Positions 38,377 through 48,623 of a stretch of DNA of 64,000 nucleotides are shown here, piece after piece. Origin of the DNA: Eutreptiella sp. 'Long Island Sound 2002' (Eukaryota; Euglenozoa; Euglenophyceae; Eutreptiales; Eutreptiaceae); assembly GCA_964036045.1 (NCBI GenBank), contig OZ038390.1, positions 38,558,974 through 38,622,973 of the forward strand, in the 5' to 3' direction. Made by a program: the position numbers and the translations under genes. The notes under the pieces were generated by a model. The model was not told where the DNA came from. It was given only the letters and a program-made list of their open reading frames with translations, and made no database searches. Numbering within the stretch: the first letter of the stretch is position 1; every line of letters begins with the position of its first letter.

Positions 38377-41300
38377 TTCCCACACGTCACAAAACCTCAC
38401 AAACACCATTCAAGCAAATTGCACCATATTTGTTATGTAAAAGGGGATGTTTACCTCTTTCAAATTGGCCCTAACCATCCCTAATACTAGCCACCCTAGG
38501 AAGGGTTAGAGGCTTCAAAGCATCCTCTTGCATCCCACCATGAGTATGCAGTCTCAACATCTGCAATCCCACCCCTCTAAGGGAGTTACCACAAGGTCAC
38601 TAAGGCCGCCAAAATTGCTGTTTCAACAAAAATAGGCGGAATGTGCCCAAATGTCATGACGATGGGTGAGTCCCAAAAGTACCCCCCCACCTTTTAACGT
38701 GCGGAACACATTTTCCTGGAATTTCTAGATTCTGACCCAGATAAATCATACAGGTCCCAAGTTTGTGGCGTTTGGTGGGGCGGCCCCTCCCCTCTGAGCC
38801 ATATTTAGGAAATGGGGCACACCGTTGCGTGTTTGGCCCCAACGTTGGGAATCCCATGTTTTGAATGTGCTAATTAAAGAAACACAACTCCCCCCAAATA
38901 AAAACAGTAGCACATCCAAATCCACGTACCCTAAAATGCCTCATGCCACGCCACCAAGTCAAATAGGGCACGGAAGGGCTCTATGAGGTCCAGCGGGATG
39001 CGCCCAACGCGAGGAGAAGAGAACCGCCAAACCACTGCTGTGTTTGGGCTTCCTGGCCGCGCCCTGCGAAAGTTAGGGCGATGGGCCTCTGCTTGTCAAC
39101 TGCGAGGCACCCCTGCTCCTTAGGCACACGCCTGCTCATGCCCTCACACCAGGTCTCAGATACACATTTATCATGGGAAAAGCGTGTGGAGCAAGTGTTG
39201 CGGGATGGACACGAAGCCTTACACAGAGCCATAGGAGCCTTACATAGGGCCTGCGTTGCGGGTCGACTGACCGTATCTCCACGGGTGAAGGCAAAGGCGA
39301 GGCACATCTTGACGGGACAACGGAGGGCCTCAGTCTGCCTGCCCTCCTTCACATCGCAGAGGCCCACGTGCGCAGCACCCTCCCCAAATTGTTGTGCACC
39401 TTCCGCAGGACTGGCGCAGGCAAGCCCGTCAAAAGGGCTCCAGCACAGGCTCCTACTTCGCGTTTCATGGCAGCCCAATGGCAAACTGGCACTCCGTCCT
39501 GCGTGCAGGCCTCCGCTGCAGTCCCAATGGTCTCCTGGGGCCGGGGGTGTACAGCCACCAGTCCGCCGCCTATTCCATCTCCTACATGCAGGTCAGCCCC
39601 CGGCCTCCGCCCTTCCTCTGCAAGAGAAATGGGGCCCCTGCGGCATGCCCCGTGCTGCTGGGGGACTGCGAGGGATGTATTAGAACGGCTGACAACCGTC
39701 CGGAGGAGCCCCCCCCCCCCTTGTCATAGCAGAAGGTTCAAGGGCGAGAGGCCAATAGGCGCCGCCACAGGCTAACAGAGCCAACTACCAAGGCCTTGTG
39801 CCAACCCCTCCCCTGGACCCCCCCCCCAGATCCCCTTTCCCCCCCTCCCCTCCCACTGTTTTCTTCCGCCTTTGGCGCAAGAGGATTCAAGCTTCAAAAA
39901 ATAGGGCAGGGCTCAGAAGTACCCAGTTTGGGTACGTTTAGCGGAACACTATCCGGGAAATGGGCCAAGGTAGGAAAAATGGGGAAAAATGGGGGTAAAT
40001 GAGGGAAACTCAGATTGCTTGGTGGAAAAATGGGAAATTTAGGGGCTGAAAAGGCCAAAAATCAAGGTTTAGGTTGGCAACAAGGCTGTGGGGGGGGCGC
40101 ATTGGTGAAAGCTCCCGAGGAAAAATGGGGAAAAATGGGGAAAGCTCCCGAGGAAAAATGGGGAAAAATTGGGAAAAATTGGGAAAAATTGGGAAAAATG
40201 GGGGAAAATGGGGAGGAAATGGGGAGGAAATGGGGGAAAGGGGACCGGTTGCACCACCCAAGTTTCCTTATTTTCCCCCATTTCCCCCCATTTTCCCCCA
40301 TTTTCCCCCATTTCCCCCCCATTTTCCCCCATTTTCCCCCATTTCCCCCCATTTCCCCCCATTTTTCCTTGCCATGGGTACATTGTGGGTACGTTTGTGG
40401 GTACAGGACCCGCCACCGGAGCCGGGTACTTCTGAGCCCTGATAGGGTTGGGGGGACCATAGGAGGGGGGAAGGTCCGGTCAACCCCCCCCCCCCTCCTC
40501 TCTTCCAATAGCACTAGCGTCCAGGACTTGAAAAGGCGAATGCCTCCTCTCTTCCAATAGGTGATTTGTACTGCTGCTTCTCGTGCTTTCACTGTTCCCC
40601 ACTGAGTGCTGTACCAGGTGGTTTTCGCTGCGGGATCGGCTACCCATCGCCACCCGCCCCCCCTGCGCACGTAGTGCACGCAGCATCGCAGTGCGCCGCC
40701 AGCCCACGGCGTGCGCCCGCGCGATCTGCGTTCGCGACTGCAGCGGCTTGCTGCTGCGCCACAGCCGGCCCTCGTCCCCCGGCGAATTTCGGGGCTCGCA
40801 CCTTGGGGCTCCCCCCGTGAGCCTGGTGAGAGCAACCATCTCTTCAATTATTCACAAAGGCGTTTTGCCCGCGTGTGTGCGCCCGTTCGCGGCTGCGCTA
40901 AATAACATTTTCGTCCGCCGCCATGGCCTCCAACAACGACCTGGCGGCATCACTCGCGGCAGCCCTGCAGCCATCCATGGTTGCGATGGCTGCTGCCATA
41001 GTTGGGGTACTGCAGCTCCAGTCCGCCCCCGCACAATCGGGGTCCGCCGCCGCCGTCGCCATCAATGTCGACGCGGCGTCCTCTCATCCCGGCCCTGCCG
41101 CTGCACCGCCCGCTGCAGCCGGGGCTCCGGCCAACCAACGGGCTGGCCTTGCCCCGCAAGGAGGGCACCGCCGTCGCCCGCGCTCCCGCAGCCGGCGCGC
41201 GGACTCCCCGCCCATACCTCCGCCCACTGCGGAGCAGCAGCAGGTCGATGCGCTGAGCCGCCAGCTGGCCGCGGTTCAGCAGCAACTGGCCGAGGCCCAG

Positions 41301-44300
41301 GCGGAAATTGCCCGCCTCCGCAGCGCCGGGGGCTGGCTGCAACGGCCGGCGCGCGCGCCGCCCTCGCGGCCGAACCCGCAGCCCGATCAGCCGGCGGCGC
41401 GGCCGGCTGCACCGGAACGACGCCCGGACGGAGGCTGCGGCTGGACCTCGTGGACCAACCACCACAACGAGGTGGTGCAGTGGTATGTGCATGCGCGCCC
41501 CTGCACGTGCAAGGGGGTGATCCCCCGGGGCCCCCCAAACCCTTACAAGGGTGGCGCCCCGTGGGACCCCACTGTGCAAGCGTGCCAGGATACGCGGCCT
41601 GTGGCCTGCACCTGGGCGATGGGCGCCCACGGCACTGGCTGGCTTCATGGCGGGCGCTGCGAGGGCCGCGCCGCATGCGAGGCCCGCCGTCCGCCCGCGC
41701 CGAAAGATCTGCCCCCCCCCACGTACACCGCGCAGGCGTGGCCGGGCGTCCCGCGGGACGAGCGTGCCGCGGTGGGGGCGGCTGTCCGCGCTTCTCTGGG
41801 GCTGGCAGAGGGCCCTCAGCGGAGCCCTCCCCCTTCTTCGGGGGACCATTCCTCGTATGCGGCCGCGATGCGCAGCCGCACCCAAGAGCGGCCGCCAGCC
41901 CAGCAGCGGCCACAGCCGCAACGGGTCGTCGGCGGTGCTGGTGGCGCCGCTGCCCAGGCCCGACCTGCTTCGGGCGCTCGGCCTCGCGTAGTGGTGCAGC
42001 CTGCCCCACAACGGCCGGGCACGCTGTCGGCGCCCCTGCAGCCAACGCCGGAGGCGCTGCTTCGCATATATCGCGGGGCGCCACGTGTCTCTGCGGTCCA
42101 GCCCGCCCGAAATTGGCGGGAGGCCGACTTTGCCCCCCTGCACGCGGAGGGCATACGCGAGATCGCCGCTGGCAAGGCGGTTGGGGACTGGCCAGTACCA
42201 GACCAGCCCTCCGTCTTCTCCGAGGTCGGCCTGCTAGGGCTGACGCTGGCGGGGGCCCACGCCAGGGCCGCCGAAATTCTTCAGACCTGGCCCCAGGTCG
42301 GCGCAGTGTCCGCGGTCATCTTGGTCCAACGCGCGGGCCGCGGCAGCTGCTCCGTCCCGGCGCTTCTCCGGGCTGCGGGCTGCGAGCGCAACACATTGGA
42401 CCTCTCTGGGGCAGCGTTGCACTGTCAGGCAGTGCCAGAGCGAGGCGCCTGGCAGTGCGAGACACCAGAGGAGGTCGACCCGTGCCCACCGGGGCACGTC
42501 CTCCGCTTGCGATGGCGGCGCGTGCCCGAGGGCGACGGCGACGACGCCGCCATGGGCGCACACGAGGGAGCCGCCGACGAGGACGGGGAGGCGGATCCGC
42601 CCCCCCCCGAGGGAGACGACGCGTCCATGCAGGCCGTCCGCCTCGCTGTCTGCGTCAATCCCGCGCTGCTGATTGCGCACGGGGAGTCTGCGCGGGCCCG
42701 CTCGTGTTTTGACCTGATCCCCCAGGCTGTCGTCCTGAGGGTAGGGCAGGAGCTCGGCATGGAGCCGGGCATCCTGCGGGCCTTGACGGGCATGTACCGC
42801 CAGCTGCGGCGGGCCTTCAAGGTCTCCGGATGCCTCGGGAGCTGGTGGCGTGCCACGAACGGCATCCTGCAAGGATGCCCTTTGAGCATTATCCTCATCA
42901 ATCTCCTGACCACAGTGTGGAAGATGGAGATTGATGAGATGCGACGCCACGTCGTGGTGGCAACAAGGGCACTCCCGCCAGTCCACGGGGACCAACCAGA
43001 CATGGTGGTCCATCGGGGGGCCGGACGGGCAGCGCTGTGCCCCACTGGCTATGCGGATGACACGCAGGCCATGACACGCACCTCCCAGGATCGGCAGGAT
43101 GTCTGTGACCGCACCGCCGAATGGCTGCAGATCACGGGACAAGACGTCCGCCCCGACAAGTCTGGGGCGTGGGCCCTGGGTGCCACGGCGGCGGACGCCC
43201 CTGCGCGGCTCAGGGGCCTGGAAATACCCAACAAGGACGAATTTCGCCAGCTGGGCGTGGGTATTCGGGTTGAGGCCCGGCGCGGCACGGGGCCCCTCCT
43301 CCAGACCCGGATGGACCGCGCCAAGGCCATCCTTCGCCGCATCGGGTGCATCCCGGTGCTTCGCCAGCGGGCTACGGCGCTGGGGACCTTGGCGCTCGCC
43401 AAGGCTCTATGGGGTTCGGAGTTGGCTGAAGTCGGGGAGGCCGACATGCGGGCGCTGGACTCCCTCGCTGCAATTGCGCTATGGGGTCCCACGCGTGTTT
43501 CTCGGAACCGCGAGGTTTTGTGGTCGGTGCTCACGCCTGGGCACCGCGTTGCCCCCTCATGGCGGGCGCAGTACCAACGGCTGTTGTGGCTGGCGCAAGC
43601 GTCTGCCACCACCGGCACGGTGCAGGTTCTGGTGCAGGCAGTGCTGGAGGAGCATCCTAGGCCGCCATTGACGGGACCCGTGGGGCGTGCGCTGCAGGAC
43701 ACCCGGAGGCTTGGCTGGGTTGCCCTTGAGGGCTGGTGGAAGTGGCGGCTGCCTGGGCAAGCAGCGCCGCTACACCTAGCTCTGGACGATTGGGGCGAGG
43801 TGTGCCACCGCGTACGGGAAAGCCAGCGGTTTTCCGCGCTGCAGGCCTTGGAGCGCCGCCGCCCGCGGACGTACGGGGGCCTCGGGGGTGCCGTGCAGCG
43901 CGACGCGGTGCGTCATGCACTCACCGTGGCGGGCAACGAGCTTGAGCTGGTTTTGCTGCGCTCGCAGCTAGCCGGGGCCACATGGACTGCGGCGCGGGCC
44001 CACGAGCACCGCATACGCACGGACCCGCGCTGTCCTCACTGTGGTGCCCCCACCGAAACGGACGAACACATGCTGTGGTCTTGCCCCTCCTGGGAGCCAG
44101 CACGGGCGGCGTGGCGCCCGCTAGTGGAGGCAGCGGCGCGCCCTCTCCCCACGCTGGCTGTGCCGTCTGCGTGGCCGGCCTGTCTGCGCTCGGCTGGGCT
44201 GCTCCCGCTGGCCCTGGTGCCCGACAGCGATGCGCTGCAGCTGGCGAAGGACCTCCTGTACCGCCTGTACGGAATGTTCTTAGCCGTGCTCGCGGCGCGC

Positions 44301-46493
44301 AAGACGGCATTGGACGCGGCCCAGCAGAGGGGGGACCAACGCTCGACCGTCTTCGGCCCGGCGCGGGGCCGGGCGCCGGACGCGCGCGCTGCCTATCCGT
44401 GGCACCAACTTGGGGCGGGCCCATTGCCCAGGCCCCCGGCCCGACCCCCGCTAGATGCACCTGCGGGGCTGCCGCCGCAGTGGCCGTGGGAGGCGACGTT
44501 TCTGCATGCCTTGCTGCGGTGGGCAGGGGCCTTGTTGTGGCTCCCTGGCCAGGGCCAAGTCACGTACGCGGAATTGGCCCTGGATTTCGAAGAGCATGCG
44601 GGCCGGGCCCTCCCAGCGGCTCCGGGGCACAGGTTGGCGGGGCGTGTCCTGCCGCTTCGTGAACGGGCGCACGTGCTCAAGCTCGCGCTCGACAAAACGC
44701 AACAGTTTCTGCGGGCTGGTGAGCTCCTTGGGGGCCAGCTGCGCCCGCTATGCAATGCACTTGTCCCGTTTGGTGGCTACAAGTGTATGGGCCGCACGGA
44801 GAGACCCGTGTTCGCGTGCCGCCCGGCCATGCAGGAGCACATGCGCCGCCTTGAGGTGCACTGCAGGGCCTTGTGGGCGCGGCGGCTGGCTAGGCCGGGT
44901 AGGGGGCGCCAGGAAGCTTTCCTGAGCAACTACCTGCCTCGTCCCCTGGGGGGTCAGGCGTCGCTGCGCCCCTTCCAGCGGGTGCGCCCGCAGCGGCCGC
45001 ACTGCCCGCCCGCGCAGCCACCACCGCCGGCGCGCCCGGCCGGAGCCCCACGGGCGCTAGGACGCGGTCTGGGCACTGTGCGCGTGCTGTGCCCTGCACA
45101 CGGAGCGGCGACGTGCGCGGCGTGTGCGGCGACTGGTCAGGGCATTAAATACTGCTGCTCCCTAGGCCACGAGGGGCACCGGTTGGCGCCGGCAGCGCAA
45201 CGCGCAGGGGCCAGGGCGTTGCGTGCGTGGCTCCAAGCGCCCCAGCAAGTGCCCCGGCCTGCGCCCCCCCCAGGCACGGTGCTGGGCTCCCGAGGGCGGG
45301 AGTCGCCGCGGGGCTCATCAGAGGATGAGCCGCCGCAGGCGCGGCGGCGCGTGCTGCCGCCGGCAGTGCTGGGGCGGAGGCGTCGGCCGCCGCGAGTCGG
45401 CTCCTCCTCCGACGACGACGAGCCGCCGCGCCGGAGGCCCCCTCTTAGGGCCGGGCCATCTCTTTCCCACTCTTCCCGGGACTTCAGCCCCCACCACCCA
45501 CGGGGATATGGGGGGGGAGGGGCGGGCGACGGGGGGGTGGGTCAGCCTCAGCCACAGTCCCAGCCACGGGCGACCAGCCTCAGTGGCTCTGGCCTTATAT
45601 CTCCTGGGGGGCGGTGGTTGCGGGCACCCCCGCTGGCTGCGTCGTCAGCCACAACTTCACTGCCCCCCCCCCCTCCAACTGTGGGTGCGTCCCGCGGCGG
45701 GGGCGGGGGGCAGGGACAGGGGCGCGCAAGCCTTGTGGACGTTTTTGGCTCCATCTCGGCCGCGCTCATTGATGCGGCGCGGGCGGATGGGGCTCAGGGT
45801 GGCCCACCCCCACCCCAGGATCGCGAGCAGCAAGGAGCTGCAGGGTGGCTTNNNNNNNNNNNNNNNNNNNNNNNNNNNNNNNNNNNNNNNNNNNNNNNNN
45901 NNNNNNNNNNNNNNNNNNNNNNNNNNNNNNNNNNNNNNNNNNNNNNNNNNNNNNNNNNNNNNNNNNNNNNNNNNNNNNNNNNNNNNNNNNNNNNNNNNNN
46001 NNNNNNNNNNNNNNNNNNNNNNNNNNNNNNNNNNNNNNNNNNNNNNNNNNNCCAGGAAAAGTGGCAGGCGATCTCCGTGAAGCGGGACCCGCTGCCCCCC
46101 TGCCCCCCTCGAGTCCCACCAAAAACCTGCGCCCACCAAACCGCCCTCCAGTGCACCACCCCCCCCCCCCCGCTCCGTTGACACAACCAAAACACGTTCG
46201 GGCCCACAGAGGGTCAGAATGAGCAGTGGCGAGAGGCCAATAGGCACCGGCAAAGGCAAACAATCAGATACCGAGGCCTTGTGGCCCATCCCCCCCCCCC
46301 CCCCACCACTTGTGTCCATTTCAGGCGGGCACCGGAGCGGGCATGTGGCGGAATTCCCTCTTCCAGCCCGAGCCTCAGAATATGTCCATGATTTCTTTGG
46401 TGGAGATCGCAGATTTCAAGGACGATCCAAACTGCATCAAGGCGGACGAAACTGGTATGCCCTTGGCCGTGTCCAGCCACCGGAGTGTTGTGG
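30318..46493 (+). CDS. PARP6/PARP8-like mono-ADP-ribosyltransferase, eight exons found, C-terminal exon missing
   Basis: Exons: 30318-30833, 31543-32135, 32782-32916, 33783-34248, 34868-34961, 36657-36829, 39409-39591 and 46325-46493. All introns are GT-AG, and phases agree at every junction (0, 2, 2, 0, 1, 0, 0). The joined product is about 776 residues, against roughly 630 for human PARP6 and 854 for PARP8. In order it has an N-terminal SUMO-interacting-type motif (DVVDLT), the AWGI-to-VVQ block typical of PARP6/8, a poly-Ser insert, a four-Cys cluster, VVDLMLNML, FEPFPYNLGFD, WLLCSNRSHL, the NAD+-site AFHGSPMANWHSVLRAGL and GVY, and MISLVEIAD. The family moves single ADP-ribose units onto proteins. 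The last strand (TRFFFVY-like) was not found; E8 ends at a GTGAGA donor in phase 1. A LINE lies in intron 7. This is a manual model. Confidence 0.8.
31543..32135 (+). CDS. PARP6/8-like gene, exon 2 (AWGI block and poly-Ser insert)
   Basis: Starts at AWGIHTDRPVVVELTF after the acceptor TATTCACAG. RAPTVRVVQ and FFVQSRVVKWLQ follow, as in PARP6/8. A serine tract from an AGC microsatellite comes next, where animal proteins have a variable loop. The exon ends GEGPLLVQ plus two bases before GTATGT. Confidence 0.8.
31807..31910. repeat. (AGC)n microsatellite in coding exon
   Basis: An uninterrupted AGC run to about 31877, then AGC/AGT mixtures. In the PARP6/8-like frame it encodes a run of serines, so length changes keep the frame. 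Confidence 0.97.
32782..32916 (+). CDS. PARP6/8-like gene, exon 3 (Cys cluster)
   Basis: Encodes FNYITFRFYTCTSHCLVCD and then TICNAPSCVSFYQ. The CLVCD and C-x4-C pairs line up with the conserved zinc-binding-type cysteines before the catalytic domain of PARP6/8. Acceptor GGGTGCAG, donor GTGTGG; phase 2 on both sides. Confidence 0.82.
33783..34248 (+). CDS. PARP6/8-like gene, exon 4
   Basis: Starts within SCGSVVTTEIRNNPVVVDLM, matching the VVDLL helix of PARP6/8. It has a Pro/Ala-rich stretch and ends TDFEPFPYNLGFDTDRRQ before GTGCTC. FEPFP...FD is the family's conserved entry to the helical region. Confidence 0.75.
34868..34961 (+). CDS. PARP6/8-like gene, exon 5
   Basis: Encodes NVAKLMETVDKIPTLSQLT and STLKKALG, equivalent to the ERLQKALDS helix of PARP6/8. 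Acceptor CCCTCTCAG; the exon ends with one base before GTGTGC. Confidence 0.75.
34962..36656. other. intron 5 of the PARP6/8-like gene
   Basis: Between the GTGTGC donor and the TTTATGCTTACAG acceptor. It contains a copy of a dispersed repeat at about 35340-35600. No other gene seen. Confidence 0.65.
35340..35600 (+). repeat. dispersed repeat, copy 1 (second copy at 59.0 kb)
   Basis: Shares GCCGGCATG, AAGTCTTTTCCAAGACTTTG, CAAGTGTTACTCAT and GGTGCGCAGCA in the same order and orientation with about 59000-59280. Here it lies inside an intron. Confidence 0.75.
36657..36829 (+). CDS. PARP6/8-like gene, exon 6
   Basis: Encodes RLAFPLLKWLLCSNRSHLSL, then MHTPYQFQVLTCNPEHERKF. This corresponds to the HPLLQWIISSNRSH and MHTSHQFLLL segments of animal PARP6/8, immediately before the NAD+ site. 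Donor GTGTGA, phase 0. Confidence 0.85.
37201..37740 (+). pseudogene. possible decayed reverse transcriptase fragment
   Basis: EILLLFADLSGAMQRNHVWS resembles LINE RT motif A. A frame change leads to ARISAIQILYENFVRNLF, and further on FCIVADVLLQLCLLL resembles the YADD region, with frame breaks between. It lies in intron 6 of the PARP6/8-like gene. The resemblance is weak. Confidence 0.3.
38341..38369. repeat. (TG)n microsatellite
   Basis: Uninterrupted TG dinucleotides with one TA near the end, in intron 6. Confidence 0.97.
39409..39591 (+). CDS. PARP6/8-like gene, exon 7 (NAD+-binding H and Y)
   Basis: Encodes GSYFAFHGSPMANWHSVLRA, with the catalytic His in FHG, and GPGVYSHQSAAYSISYMQ, with the catalytic Tyr in GVY. 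Acceptor ACCTTCCGCAG at 39408; an alternative acceptor at about 39433 (CGTCAAAAG) would remove an eight-residue extension and keep phase 0. Donor GTCAGC. Confidence 0.85.
39743..39812 (+). repeat. direct repeat flanking the LINE, left copy
   Basis: Begins GGCGAGAGGCCAATAGGC and ends near AAGGCCTTGTGCC plus a C-run. It matches 46228-46296 at roughly three quarters of positions, including 18 identical bases at the start. Confidence 0.8.
39960..40375. repeat. GGGGAAAAT array facing an ATTTTCCCC array
   Basis: A purine array of GGGGAAAAATGGGG words (about 39970-40245) is followed, after a spacer of about 17 bases, by a pyrimidine array of CCCCATTTTCCCCC words (about 40263-40370). The two arms are complementary, so this can fold into a long hairpin, and each strand is strongly purine- or pyrimidine-skewed. 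Confidence 0.9.
40493..40560. repeat. short spaced duplication
   Basis: CCTCCTCTCTTCCAATAG occurs twice, about 48 bp apart, just upstream of the LINE ORF. Confidence 0.85.
40923..45851 (+). CDS. LINE-type retrotransposon polyprotein with reverse transcriptase core
   Basis: A single open frame runs from MASNNDLAAS for about 1,643 codons into the N gap. Residues 1-150 are Ala/Pro/Gln-rich. Residues 170-260 are rich in Cys and Trp (CGWTSWTNHHNEVVQWYVH, PCTCKG), a gag-like nucleic-acid-binding candidate. The RT core lies at about 594-760: motif A CFDLIPQAV, NGILQGCPLS at about 647, and GYADDTQ with the YADD catalytic pair at 710-713. A CPHC...H...C knuckle sits at 1037-1054, typical of LINE C-termini, and a Ser/Arg/Pro-rich tail follows. 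I see no apurinic-type endonuclease and no RT finger motifs before motif A, so an internal segment seems lost without breaking the frame. The element lies in the sense direction inside an intron of the PARP6/8-like gene. Confidence 0.92.
45852..46051. other. assembly gap (200 N)
   Basis: Exactly 200 unknown bases within the 3' part of the LINE. True length unknown, so frames that run across it are not meaningful. Confidence 1.
46228..46296 (+). repeat. direct repeat flanking the LINE, right copy
   Basis: GGCGAGAGGCCAATAGGCAC through GAGGCCTTGTGG and a C-run, partner of 39743-39812. It ends about 30 bases before exon 8 of the PARP6/8-like gene. Confidence 0.8.
46325..46493 (+). CDS. PARP6/8-like gene, exon 8
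   Basis: Encodes AGTGAGMWRNSLFQPEPQN, then MSMISLVEIADFKDD and MPLAVSSHRSVV. ISLVEIAD aligns with the IALCEVI strand of PARP6/8, and the end with the segment just before the last catalytic strand. Donor GTGAGA; one base of the next codon is left over. Confidence 0.8.
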
Positions 46494-48000
46494 GTGAGAA
46501 CTGGGCTGAAGCACACATTGCCCAGCGCCTTCCTCTGCGCGGAATGGAGCTCTGAGCCATACAAGAACACGGACCCTAGAAATCCGTGTAAACGTAGTTT
46601 GGGTAGTTGAGCCGTGCAGACATTGCATCTCTGCTTTATGGTATCCGCGCTACAGGGCCCCGTGTGGCATCCTACAGCGTTACCCAAACGAACTGAATGA
46701 TACCCTCCGTACGGAAAGTGACCACCTCCCTTGATTTTGACCCACTTCGAGGTCCACCTCGAAGCATCTCGAAGCACCTGGAAGCGCTTTTAGGTGCTTG
46801 GAGGTGGCTTCGAGGTACTTCGAGGTGCTTCGAGGTGAAAAGATGTAGGTGGTCATTTCAGGTACGGAGGGCAGGTGGATTGTGTAAGGCTTCATATTCC
46901 CAAAGTCAAGGGTCACGCAATGGGTGGATTGGATAGGACTCCGTATCCATAGGCCAGGGGGCCGGCGCCACAACAGACGTAGCCCCTTTGACTTACCTAC
47001 ATAACCCAAGGCCAAGGGGTTCCCAAAGCGGTGGGGAGGAATCCAGGAAATGGGCACCTCACCCCAGATGAAGCATCCTTTTACCACAAAAGCTTTTTGT
47101 ATCTAGTAGAACTTAGTAAATTTCTTTCTTACTAGGAAAACTTACCCTCTTTTTTTTGCCAAGCGAATGTAACTGGCAAAAAAAAGCTTTCTTTGACCAG
47201 GTGCCAGAATCTAGTAAAACGTGCACTATTACTGAGTTATCTGGTTTGTTTCAAGCGCAATCTACAATAAAATAAGTTTTTGAAATCCTGCGGCGCATGC
47301 GGTGCACCTGCGGCGTGCAGAAAGCGTTCTCCTAGCGGTACACAGTCAAAAAAATGTAAAGGGTGTGTTGGATCACTTGTGTTGGATCACTTCAGGGCAA
47401 GGGGATGGACTGCACTGACTCATGCATTGACACAGGACAATCCAAAAATATGGGCTGGAACATGGTGCAAGACACAAGGGGTGAGATGTATGACCATAGG
47501 TGGAATGAATAAGGTTCCATATCCCCAGGCCACACAACAGGTGGATTGTGGCTTTGTATCGATTTAGTGCGCTTCGGCACTGGGGAAGTGGGAAAAGGGT
47601 TTTGGGGGGGGGGGGGGGTTGGCTTGCACACCTTTGCTTGGGGTTGGTCCCAGCCCATGCAGGGGGGCTGTCGGCTAGGGTGGGCGGGTCTTCAGCCATT
47701 TTCAGTGAATTTGCGGAATAGTGCCCCTTGGGGGGAGAGGTAGGAGTAGCCATGATGAGATGGCATTGCTGAAGTTGCTTGTGTGGGTTGCCGAACTATT
47801 TGACAACTTGCCAAACAGTACAATGTGATTTGCTTTGCCAAGCACGGGGTGCATTTCAAGAGTATTATGTCCATTTTTTGTGGAGTGCCATTCCACAGGG
47901 GGTGCCCCCCCCCAACCCCCCCTCAAAAGGGGTCAGACAATGCATAGTATATGGGGCTCTATATCCCCAGACCAAGTGGCCACACAATAGGTGGATTGTG
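46494..48000. other. no exon recognised; assorted repeats
   Basis: Searched for the missing PARP6/8 C-terminal exon without success. It contains an inverted CTTCGAGGTG array (46745-46845), dispersed GGTGGATTGTG...TCCATATCCCCAGGCC phrases at about 46.87, 47.48 and 47.95 kb, and a G-run near 47605. Confidence 0.55.
46745..46845. repeat. inverted array of CTTCGAGGTG words
   Basis: CACCTCGAAGCATCTCGAAG-type words on the left face GTGCTTGGAGGTGGCTTCGA-type words on the right around TTTTAG, giving an imperfect stem of about 45 bp per arm. Confidence 0.8.
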
Positions 48001-48001
48001 A

Positions 48002-48577
48002 CTCCATAAAAAAGGCGCCAAAAAGCCCCAAAATCTGCGCAATGTGCACCAACACCCCGAATTCAAGCACGGGCCGTATCTTGGGCTACGTGGCTCAAAA
48101 TCCGATCCCGAGGGCACCTAGTCCACCCGCAACCCCCCACTTTTTGTGGTTTCCAAGCCTCAGAATGGCCCAACGAGACGCCTAGACCCCCGTACCAGTG
48201 GTCACTTGGTGGCGCCGGAGGGCAGCACAGCCCGCGCACAGTTGGGGCCAACGGTGGGTCCACCGTGGTCCCCGGGGCGAAAAAAAAACATTTTTGCCAA
48301 AGTTGTTCCTAGACCACTTGGGATGCTCAAACAAGTGGTTTTAGGCCATTTTGAGCCCGTGTTGACGCATTTTGGGCCATAGAAAATGCCAAAATGCCTT
48401 GAAAATGGGCTGTTTTGGGACCCAAAATGGGTCAAAACTGGGTCAAACACGCATTTTCCCAAAAGTGATCCTACACCCTTCCGCCACGTGTATGCACCAA
48501 GTTGTGCCCTTCGCACGTACATTAGAGCCGTATGGTGGAGCCACCTAGAGTTGGGGAGGGGGGGTGTAGATAAGAGG

Positions 48578-48623
<46 letters not shown>

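Larger units (their letters stand above)
39592..46324. other. intron 7 of the PARP6/8-like gene, carrying a LINE
   Basis: Bounded by CAG before GTCAGC and by TGTCCATTTCAG; both flanking exons are in phase 0. At 6.7 kb it is several times longer than the other introns because it contains the LINE, low-complexity DNA and the N gap. Confidence 0.78.

Noticed and set aside
40583-42712. 709-codon ORF and several 200-400-codon ORFs overlapping the LINE
   Set aside because: Shadow frames of GC-rich coding sequence; the RT motifs are only in the frame starting at 40923.
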